DNA of 16,117 nt from Minisyncoccota bacterium (GTDB lineage Bacteria > Patescibacteriota > Microgenomatia > Levybacterales > UBA12049), in contig JANWIQ010000073.1 in NCBI GenBank assembly GCA_025449795.1, positions 1 to 16,117 of the forward strand. Reading direction: 5' to 3'. A model generated the notes under the pieces. The model worked only from the letters and a program-made list of their open reading frames with translations, made no database searches and was not told where the DNA came from. Position numbers and translations under genes: made by a program. Shown here in pieces: positions 10,880 to 16,117 of the stretch (positions are counted from its first letter, which is position 1; the number at the start of each line of letters is the position of its first letter).

Positions 10880-11458
10880 ATGGATGACACTGCCCAAAAC
10901 AATAATCAAAATCCTACATCCCAAATTCAAAATCCCAATGGAGATGTGCAACAACAAGTGCCACCAGTAGCTCAGGCCGTTGTGCAACCCAATCAGCAAC
11001 AGCAACCCGTTCAGGCTCCCGCTTCTGTGCACCCCAAGGGTACTAGCTACACAGTAGCGGCGCCTGTAGGAAAAGAAACAGCGCCCACGTCCACGTCGAA
11101 CGTGACTGAGGCAAACGCGGCTGCAGTAACTATTGAAAAACCTGCAGTACAAGTTGTGCAAGAGACAGCGCCAGAAGCAACTGTTTCTACCGAGCTGCAA
11201 GAAGTGGGTGTTGAACCAACAAAAGGCGAGGTGTTGCAAATGCCACCAGAGGTTGCAGATGTAGGGGTTACCCCTATGGGGACAGCAGTGCCTATTCCTG
11301 TAGAGCCAACAATTACGCTGCCTCTGACTGCAGCGCAGGCAACCCAGACATTAAAAAAACATGGAAAATGGAAGTTATCTGTTGCATGGATGGCAATGCT
11401 GGTCATACGCCAATTACAAATAGTGGAATTTCATAAAAAGAAAGAGAAAAAAGTATGA
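10880..11458 (+). CDS. Gln/Pro/Ala-rich protein preceding the VirB4/TraG-like ATPase
   Basis: I do not recognise a named family for this 192-residue protein. The first two thirds are low complexity: Asn/Gln-rich (Q-N-N-N-Q-N), then Q/P/V/A/T-rich, with no hydrophobic segment, and they look disordered. From about residue 110 the sequence is less biased: V-G-V-E-P-T-K-G-E-V-L-Q-M-P-P-E, then T-I-T-L-P-L-T-A-A-Q-A, a basic helix G-K-W-K-L-S-V-A-W-M-A-M-L-V-I-R-Q-L, and a Lys-rich end. That tail is probably the conserved functional part. Its stop overlaps the ATPase start by 4 bp (ATGA), so the two are made together and probably act together, perhaps with the tail docking to the ATPase or membrane. 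The coding start contains an AT-rich CCCAAATTCAAAATCCC repeat-like stretch (10919-10935). Confidence 0.75.
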   Translation: MDDTAQNNNQNPTSQIQNPNGDVQQQVPPVAQAVVQPNQQQQPVQAPASVHPKGTSYTVAAPVGKETAPTSTSNVTEANAAAVTIEKPAVQVVQETAPEATVSTELQEVGVEPTKGEVLQMPPEVADVGVTPMGTAVPIPVEPTITLPLTAAQATQTLKKHGKWKLSVAWMAMLVIRQLQIVEFHKKKEKKV

Positions 11459-13818
11459 ATGGTTTTGCATCTACCCAAACAATACTTATCGAAATAGGAC
11501 TATTTTTAGTATTTGTCCTTGTGGTATGTGGTGTTGGACTTGTAGGGTATGGCCTCTGGTATGGGGCAACTCTGTGGTATAAGTGGCGAAAAAGGGAACA
11601 AGCGTCGTTAGATAGTGTACTGCTACAGGTAGCACTTCCCAGAGATAACGAAATAAAAATTGATGCAGCAGAACAAATGTTTGCGTCTCTTGCGAGCATG
11701 TCAAAAGGGAGCAGGTTTAAGCCCCGCCAATTTGTCTCTTTTGAAATTGTCGGGAGACCGGGAGATATACGATTTTATGTCCATGTCCCCAACAAGCTTC
11801 GGGATTTGGTAGAAAAACAAATCAATGGAACCTATCCCGATGCAGATGTCGCAATTGTGGATGAAAATGATCCAAAGCAAAAAGGCGTAGTAGGAAATGA
11901 ATATAACATTTTTTCTGAAGAGGGCAAAGTTGCTTTTGCATCCATAGCACTGAAAGGGCATGGATATGAACCCATAAAAGTCTATAAAGATATGGCAGTT
12001 GATGGCATGTCTCTTCTTACGGCAATTGTCGGAAAAATGCAGGAAGGCGAGGGGGCTGCGATTCAAATCCTCTTATCTCCGGCAGGTGACTCGTGGAAAA
12101 AAGCAGGACGCAAACATATTAGCCATATCAAAAAAGAGGAATCCAATCCAGAAAAAGCAACGTATGCCACCGATCCAAAGGAATTGGAAGCAATTGAAAA
12201 TAAAATGGGAAAGCCGGGCTTTGATGTTGTCATACGCGCAGTGGTGTCTTCATCTACCAAAGAAGCAGCCGAAGCACATCTGGAAAATATTGAAAGCGCC
12301 CTAGCTACCTTTAATGGGATGAATGAATTCCATAAGAGTAAATTACGCTTTAAAGGACTTTTCATGAAAGATTTTCTCTATCGATATTGGCCGCTTCGAG
12401 GGCTCACCAATGTGATGACTAGCGATGAGTTGGCTACTATTTTTCATTTTCCCAACAAGTCAGTAACAACGCCGGGTATTTTTTGGGTGAATTCAAAAAG
12501 GGCACCGGCACCAGCCAATATTGCCACAGAAGGCTTATATATCGGTAAGAGTACATTTCGTGGCATGACAAAGCCGGTATATATCAGTGAAGGAGATAGA
12601 CAACGCCATATGTATATTATCGGAAAGACCGGTACTGGAAAATCTGAATTTTTGAAAGATATGATTTTGCAGGACATTCGAAATGGCGAAGGTCTTTGTG
12701 TGATTGATCCACATGGCGATTTGGTAGAAGGTATCTTGCCCCTTGTGCCGCCAGAGCGGGCAGAGGACGTGATTGTGTTTGACCCATCCGATACCCAGCG
12801 GCCTATGGGGATTAATATCATGGAGGCATATACAGAAGAACAAAAGCACTATATGGTAAGTAGCATTATTGGTCTCTTTTATAAATTATATGATCCAAAT
12901 CAGACCGGTATTGTGGGACCGCGCTTGGAGCATGGTATCCGTAATGCGATGTTGACGGTCATGTATGAAGCTGGTAGTACCTTTATTGAAGTGCAGCGTG
13001 CCCTTACCGACCAAGCATTTGTCCAGGCAATTCTTCCAAAGGTGACTGACCCGATTGTGAAACGGTACTGGACAGACCAGATAGCCCAAACCAATGATTT
13101 CCACAAGTCAGAAGTGTTGGATTATATTGTGTCTAAATTTGGTAGGTTTGTGACGAATAAGCTGATGCGTAATATTATTGGACAGTCAAAGAGCAGTTTT
13201 GATTTTAGAAAAATTATGGATGATAAGAAAGTGCTTCTCATTAATTTATCCAAAGGAAAAGTGGGAGAAGAGAATAGTAACTTTTTAGGCCTTATTCTTA
13301 TTCCAAAAATACTTGTTGCGGCTATGAGTAGACAGGATATTCCTCAGGATAAGCGTACAGATTTTTTCCTCTATGTTGATGAGTTTCAAAATTTCGCCAC
13401 CCCAGATTTTGCCGTTATTTTGTCTGAAGCAAGAAAATATCGTCTCAATCTTATCGTTGCTAACCAGTTTACTGGCCAGATGCAAGAAGAAGTGAAGAAT
13501 GCAGTCTTTGGCAATGTCGGGACGATTGCCTCTTTTCGGGTGGGTGTCCAGGATGCAAATTATCTCCAACATGAATTTCAACCTACCTTTAATGAAGCAG
13601 ACCTTATTAATATCGATCGCTACAATGCCTATGTAAGGACATTGGTGGGTGGAGAGCCAGTCCCCCCATTCTCTGTGGATCTTACGCGTGATATGAAGGC
13701 GGAGAAGGCAATGGAGAACGAGCGAGTGGCAGAGCTTATTAAAGAATTGTCCAGACTGAAGTATGCAAAAGATATTAAGCAAGTGGAAGCAGAAATACAG
13801 ACCCGCGCCAAACTCTAA
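11455..13818 (+). CDS. Membrane-anchored VirB4/TraG-like P-loop ATPase (type IV secretion related)
   Basis: This 787-residue protein has one N-terminal membrane helix (about residues 11-35), a cytoplasmic alpha/beta region of roughly 300 residues and a RecA-like motor domain. Walker A is G390-K-T-G-T-G-K396-S397. A short motif C-V-I-D-P-H-G-D-L-V follows, as in DUF87/VirB4/TraD-type ATPases. Walker B is F-F-L-Y-V-D642-E643-F-Q-N, and the later segments N-L-I-V-A-N-Q-F and V-G-T-I-A-S-F-R-V-G fit the family's sensor and arginine-finger regions. Such ATPases drive DNA or protein transfer at the membrane; the family is widespread in candidate phyla, where its substrate is unknown. No other recognisable secretion gene is in the window, only the coupled low-complexity protein upstream. 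It could serve DNA uptake, conjugation-like transfer or pilus assembly. The stop lies 39 bp before the tRNA. Confidence 0.88.
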   Translation: MNGFASTQTILIEIGLFLVFVLVVCGVGLVGYGLWYGATLWYKWRKREQASLDSVLLQVALPRDNEIKIDAAEQMFASLASMSKGSRFKPRQFVSFEIVGRPGDIRFYVHVPNKLRDLVEKQINGTYPDADVAIVDENDPKQKGVVGNEYNIFSEEGKVAFASIALKGHGYEPIKVYKDMAVDGMSLLTAIVGKMQEGEGAAIQILLSPAGDSWKKAGRKHISHIKKEESNPEKATYATDPKELEAIENKMGKPGFDVVIRAVVSSSTKEAAEAHLENIESALATFNGMNEFHKSKLRFKGLFMKDFLYRYWPLRGLTNVMTSDELATIFHFPNKSVTTPGIFWVNSKRAPAPANIATEGLYIGKSTFRGMTKPVYISEGDRQRHMYIIGKTGTGKSEFLKDMILQDIRNGEGLCVIDPHGDLVEGILPLVPPERAEDVIVFDPSDTQRPMGINIMEAYTEEQKHYMVSSIIGLFYKLYDPNQTGIVGPRLEHGIRNAMLTVMYEAGSTFIEVQRALTDQAFVQAILPKVTDPIVKRYWTDQIAQTNDFHKSEVLDYIVSKFGRFVTNKLMRNIIGQSKSSFDFRKIMDDKKVLLINLSKGKVGEENSNFLGLILIPKILVAAMSRQDIPQDKRTDFFLYVDEFQNFATPDFAVILSEARKYRLNLIVANQFTGQMQEEVKNAVFGNVGTIASFRVGVQDANYLQHEFQPTFNEADLINIDRYNAYVRTLVGGEPVPPFSVDLTRDMKAEKAMENERVAELIKELSRLKYAKDIKQVEAEIQTRAKL

Positions 13819-13840
13819 ACTTTCTTTTCCCTTAGTCTTT

Positions 13841-13849
13841 TGCTAGAAT
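13841..13849 (+). promoter_or_regulatory. Extended -10 promoter of the tRNA gene
   Basis: TGCTAGAAT (TAGAAT at 13844-13849 with upstream TG) lies 8 bp before the tRNA. It resembles the TGC-N6 -10 elements at 10865 and 15294, suggesting a common promoter style. The -35 is poor. Confidence 0.5.
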
Positions 13850-13857
13850 TGCACTAC

Positions 13858-13932
13858 GCGCCCGTAGCTCAGTGGTAGAGCAGGTGTCTTATACACACCG
13901 TGTCGTAGGTTCAAGTCCTGCCGGGCGCACCA
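13858..13932 (+). tRNA. trnI(uau): tRNA-Ile with anticodon UAU
   Basis: A complete 75-nt cloverleaf ends in an encoded CCA (13930-13932). The acceptor stem is GCGCCCG (13858-13864) with CGGGCGC (13922-13928) and discriminator A. The D-stem is GCTC/GAGC. The anticodon stem is GGTGT (13883-13887) with ACACC (13895-13899), and its 7-nt loop CTTATAC places T33 before anticodon TAT (13890-13892), followed by A37. The variable loop has 5 nt and the T-arm is GTAGG-TTCAAGT-CCTGC. UAU reads the Ile codon AUA, a codon used in the genes here. Most bacteria decode AUA with a lysidine-modified CAU tRNA, so this is unusual. The body also resembles tRNA-Arg(UCU), a possible ancestor. Confidence 0.93.
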
Positions 13933-13984
13933 GCAAACACTTTAATCTGCAAAACGGGAGGATTTCTAATATCAAATATCTAGT

Positions 13985-14845
13985 TTATAACTCGGTGAGG
14001 GAAGAGGTTTCTTTTGCCCGCTCCGGGACAAATTCCAGATATCTTTCTGTGGTAGAAAGTCTCTTGTGGCCAACTATTTTGGAAAGTAATACCAACGATA
14101 CGCCATGTTTTAAGTGGTGGGCGATAAAGGTATGGCGAAGGTCGTTTACTTTTGCTTGCTTAATTTCTGCAAGCCTGAAATACCTTTCAACAGCGGTGCG
14201 AATATTTCGGATAAGAAATGGTCTGCCGGACTTAGTAATAAATACCCGTGTCTCTACAACTTGTGGACGGGTTTTCATATATCTCTCAAGTGCCTCCCGT
14301 GCAGATTTATTGAGTGGTACCACACGCTCTTCATGCTTTTCAAATGGGCGGATATATAAGCCTTCTGGCCTAACATCTTCCATGCGAAGTTCTGCAAGCT
14401 CCCCAATTCGAATGCCTGTTTGTAAAAGAAGTTCGATAATTGCAAACATTCTTGTATCATTTCGTGCAGCGTCCCTGAGTGCGCGGTATTCTGTTGGATT
14501 AAGAATTCTGGGTGCAGCAAGTTGATATTCTGGATGTGCAACCAAAAGGGAAGGATCGTCTGTGACGTATTCATTTACCTTTAAGAATCGGTAAAACGTC
14601 CTGGTTGAATTAATTTTTCTTGAAACAGATTTTGGCGTATAGCCACTCTCAGACAACTTTCCCAAGAAGCCTTCAATATCTTCTTTGGTTACTTCGTCAA
14701 CATCGGCTCTTTTGAGTTCTGTAAGGAAGTCAACAAGCTGCTCGATGTCTTTTGCGTATGCTACAATGGTAGCGCCGGAGCGATTATTGGACTTTAGATA
14801 GTCAGTAAAGGCCTTGTGTGCGTCCCGCAGTGTGATGTTTTTCAT
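13985..14845 (-). CDS. Xer-type tyrosine recombinase
   Basis: This 286-residue site-specific recombinase has Xer length and two-domain layout: an N-terminal SAM-like DNA-binding domain (about 1-100) and a catalytic domain. Catalytic positions seen are Arg146 (T-G-I-R-I-G-E-L), Lys170 near the beta-hairpin, Arg237 in N-D-L-R-H, His260 in V-G-H-K and Tyr269 in T-T-E-R-Y. The first residue of the H-x-x-R box is Asn234 rather than His, confirmed in the DNA. Candidate phyla often have one Xer protein that resolves chromosome dimers at dif, which is the likely role; an integrase is less likely because no other mobile-element gene is near. It faces the tRNA tail to tail and is divergent from the FtsB-like gene. 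Its own promoter gives a very short leader. I saw no dif-like site next to it. Confidence 0.9.
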   Translation of the reverse strand: MKNITLRDAHKAFTDYLKSNNRSGATIVAYAKDIEQLVDFLTELKRADVDEVTKEDIEGFLGKLSESGYTPKSVSRKINSTRTFYRFLKVNEYVTDDPSLLVAHPEYQLAAPRILNPTEYRALRDAARNDTRMFAIIELLLQTGIRIGELAELRMEDVRPEGLYIRPFEKHEERVVPLNKSAREALERYMKTRPQVVETRVFITKSGRPFLIRNIRTAVERYFRLAEIKQAKVNDLRHTFIAHHLKHGVSLVLLSKIVGHKRLSTTERYLEFVPERAKETSSLTEL

Positions 14846-14855
14846 ACTCGTGGCC

Positions 14856-14861
14856 TATAAT
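14856..14861 (+). promoter_or_regulatory. -10 element of the FtsB-like gene
   Basis: A perfect TATAAT on the plus strand, without a recognisable -35 or TG extension, would start transcription near 14868, 17 nt before the ATG at 14885. It overlaps the minus-strand -10, so the two promoters should compete. Confidence 0.4.
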
Positions 14862-14885
14862 ATCACTTATTTTCTGTTTCGTCAA
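14857..14885 (-). promoter_or_regulatory. Promoter of the Xer recombinase gene
   Basis: On the minus strand TTGACG (14885-14880) and TATTAT (14862-14857) are 17 bp apart. Transcription would start about 5 nt before the recombinase ATG, so the mRNA would be almost leaderless. The -35 hexamer touches the start codon of the divergent gene. Confidence 0.6.
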
Positions 14886-15232
14886 TGAAAAGAATTTCCT
14901 TCATCATTATTATCATTATCTTGGCCTTTATCATTATTCGGCTCATATCTTCTATTTATACTTTGTGGCACAAACAAGATCTCCTGACGAATGCCCAGCT
15001 GCAGCTAATGCAAGAGCAGAAAAAGCAGGTGCAATTGCAAAAAGAGTTTGTAAAAGTAAAGAGTTCTGCATTTGTCGATGAAGAAGCACGCAATAAGCTT
15101 CTTTTGGTAAAACCAGGAGAAAACCAGGTTCTTATCGACCAAAGTCTCCTTACGGCAAGTAGCGGGGCAAAAACAAAAAAAGCTGCAGAACCCTTCTGGC
15201 AGCAATGGCTAGACCTATTCTTTAATTTTTAA
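14885..15232 (+). CDS. ftsB: FtsB/DivIC-like septum formation initiator
   Basis: This 115-residue bitopic protein has the architecture of the FtsB/DivIC family, which joins FtsL and FtsQ/DivIB at the division septum and helps activate septal wall synthesis. A very hydrophobic helix (residues 5-23, with a run of Ile) is followed by a Gln/Lys/Leu-rich coiled coil (about 30-60) and the family's end motif, F-V-D-E-E-A-R-N-K-L-L-L-V-K-P-G-E (about 64-80). The C-terminal P-F-W-Q-Q-W-L-D-L-F-F is a Trp-rich tail I associate with candidate-phyla versions, probably a contact site. No Shine-Dalgarno site precedes the ATG. The gene is divergent from the Xer gene, giving a chromosome-segregation and division pairing that may be coincidental. 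An A/T-only tract follows the stop. Confidence 0.85.
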   Translation: MKRISFIIIIIILAFIIIRLISSIYTLWHKQDLLTNAQLQLMQEQKKQVQLQKEFVKVKSSAFVDEEARNKLLLVKPGENQVLIDQSLLTASSGAKTKKAAEPFWQQWLDLFFNF

Positions 15233-15250
15233 TTTTTAAATTTCAAATTG
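15222..15250. repeat. A/T-only tract at the 3' end of the FtsB-like gene
   Basis: TTTAATTTTTAATTTTTAAA and neighbours are the complement of the ATTAAAAATT pattern at 1516-1565. The last coding residues (F-F-N-F) lie within it. Confidence 0.4.
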
Positions 15251-15273
15251 AACCCTAAATGAGGTAAAAAGCC

Positions 15274-15302
15274 ATGACAATTCAAAAAAAACTTGCTATA
15301 AT
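15274..15302 (+). promoter_or_regulatory. Strong promoter of the last gene
   Basis: ATGACA (15274-15279), 17 bp, then TATAAT (15297-15302) with a TG extension (15294-15295). This is the best consensus promoter in the window. The predicted start near 15309 leaves a leader of about 17 nt without a Shine-Dalgarno site. Confidence 0.7.
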
Positions 15303-15325
15303 GAGAACCTCTCTTAAAAGAACCT

Positions 15326-16117
15326 ATGTTTGTTACTATTATTAATGATTGTCGCGACGATAATACCATGGGGCGACAGACTACCCGTGCTGCGAAGCTT
15401 TTTGGGAACGTACCTATCCACACTGTAGGTATTGAGTGGAATGAGTTAGAAGGCGCAGGGAACCTGATAGATATGATAGATGCCTCCGATCACGAGGAGG
15501 GCGTGATTATGGTCAATGTTGCACCTCGCTACGGGCGAGGGAAAAAGTGGCCCAATGGCACGCCGTTTGGCTTCTTCTGGTACAAAAGAACCCTTGTTGT
15601 CTCCACCATTGCCGAGCAAACGCTCTCTTTGGCAAAAAAATTTGGACTTGCAAAAGAGTTGCAGCTGACCGATATTGCTACTGTCGTGGATGCGATGATT
15701 GCAAAAGGAAAACTTCCCTCGGATATGCGAAATATCATTGTAAACTCGCAATTTCGAAGCTATGATTATATGCCTCGTCTTGCTAACTGGGTATGGGAAG
15801 GGGAAGAAGTACCTTCAGAGAAGTATTCCTTCGAAAATGTAGAAGATGTACGACCGACCATATGGTGGATAGATAATTTTGGTAACTGTAAAACCACTGT
15901 ATTGCCAGGAGAGATTGGCTTTGAGCCTGGAAAGAAAATCCAGATGAAATTTGGAGAACTTCTGTGTTATCGGCATTTGAAAGATCTTCCCAATGAGGAA
16001 GCAGGGCTTATTGTGGGAAGCTCTGGCCTGAGGGATAAAAGATTTTTGGAAATAGTAGTCCAGGGGAAATCTGCAGCAGATCATTTCAAGCTCAAAGTAG
16101 GGGACGAGATCCTGTAA
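15326..16117 (+). CDS. SAM hydroxide adenosyltransferase-like protein (DUF62-like)
   Basis: The 263-residue protein looks like a divergent member of the SAM hydroxide adenosyltransferase/fluorinase superfamily, whose common members hydrolyse S-adenosylmethionine to adenosine and methionine. The N-terminus I-I-N-D-C-R-D-D-N (residues 5-13) occupies the place of the family's T-D-F-G-x-x-D. The segment V-I-M-V-N-V-A-P-R-Y-G-R-G resembles the V-x-x-V-V-D-P-G-V-G strand-loop. The C-terminal half begins with W-W-I-D-N-F-G-N-C-K-T-T, close to the typical I-D-x-F-G-N-x-x-T-N motif. The usual D-P-G-V-G and P-D-N-G acidic residues are not obvious, so activity may differ. It is complete, ends exactly at the window edge, and has its own strong promoter. 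The assignment is tentative. Confidence 0.5.
   Translation: MFVTIINDCRDDNTMGRQTTRAAKLFGNVPIHTVGIEWNELEGAGNLIDMIDASDHEEGVIMVNVAPRYGRGKKWPNGTPFGFFWYKRTLVVSTIAEQTLSLAKKFGLAKELQLTDIATVVDAMIAKGKLPSDMRNIIVNSQFRSYDYMPRLANWVWEGEEVPSEKYSFENVEDVRPTIWWIDNFGNCKTTVLPGEIGFEPGKKIQMKFGELLCYRHLKDLPNEEAGLIVGSSGLRDKRFLEIVVQGKSAADHFKLKVGDEIL

Noticed and set aside
13858..13932. tRNA-Arg(UCU)
   Set aside because: The body resembles it, but the loop clearly reads C-T-T-A-T-A-C, so the anticodon is UAU.
13933..13984. dif site or tRNA-integrated element next to xer
   Set aside because: No 11-6-11 type inverted repeat and no duplicate of the tRNA 3' end is visible; only a related ATATCAAATATC motif is present.
13872..14525. 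Long plus-strand open frame overlapping the tRNA and xer
   Set aside because: It begins inside the tRNA and runs antisense through a well-conserved recombinase; its sequence resembles no protein family and is a shadow frame.
1..16117. Recoded UGA (Gly) as in Gracilibacteria or Absconditabacteria
   Set aside because: Several genes end at TGA in sensible places (2154-2156, 3365-3367, 11456-11458) with overlapping ATG starts, so UGA acts as stop.

Overview
The window most resembles the genome of a Candidate Phyla Radiation (Patescibacteria) bacterium, perhaps Microgenomates-like; the finer placement is a guess. The evidence is the gene mix: a DUF5667-like exported protein, a single Xer recombinase, a short FtsB/DivIC protein, a VirB4/TraG-like ATPase with a Gln/Pro-rich partner, and an intein-bearing B12-type ribonucleotide reductase. 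Strong Shine-Dalgarno sites are scarce and gene spacers contain many hairpin repeats. TGA is a normal stop here, so this is not one of the UGA=Gly lineages.

Layout: (1) 2-2713: a 5'-truncated CAP-domain protein, a GAPDH with an apparently NADP-type cofactor pocket, a CMP-kinase-like P-loop protein, and an exported DUF5667-like protein. (2) 2810-7156: tandem promoters, nrdR (repressor of ribonucleotide reductase genes), a 60-bp double-hairpin repeat, and nrdJ. nrdJ encodes a class II, adenosylcobalamin-dependent reductase split by a 409-residue LAGLIDADG intein inside its catalytic N-x-C-x-E motif. (3) 7224-9984: a candidate promoter, a probable cobalamin riboswitch, a terminator-like hairpin, then three tightly coupled genes. 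These are a DUF4430 (transcobalamin C-terminal-like) protein anchored at its N-terminus, an alpha/alpha-barrel (transcobalamin N-terminal-like) protein anchored at its C-terminus, and a small membrane protein resembling ECF transporter S-components. (4) 10105-10680: PduO-type cob(I)alamin adenosyltransferase. (5) 10684-10862: a large fold-back inverted repeat. (6) 10880-13818: a low-complexity protein translationally coupled to a membrane-anchored VirB4/TraG-like ATPase. (7) 13841-16117: a tRNA with anticodon UAU (Ile), a convergent Xer-type tyrosine recombinase, an FtsB/DivIC-like protein divergent from it, and a divergent SAM hydroxide adenosyltransferase-like protein ending with the window.

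The most interesting reading is that regions 2 to 4 form one cobalamin economy. A riboswitch senses B12. Two surface proteins, resembling the two halves of animal transcobalamin/intrinsic factor, could capture it. An S-component-like protein could import it, PduO would adenosylate it, and NrdJ would use it to make deoxynucleotides under NrdR control. The domain assignments come from motif reading without database searches, and the uptake role is inference.

A second theme is mobile or repetitive DNA inside genes. Five copies of a roughly 22-24 bp element lie in coding sequence in the same reading phase, adding short Ser/Gly-rich insertions to GAPDH, NrdJ (twice) and both putative B12-binding proteins. 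Other repeats make up the start of the S-component gene and the tail of PduO.
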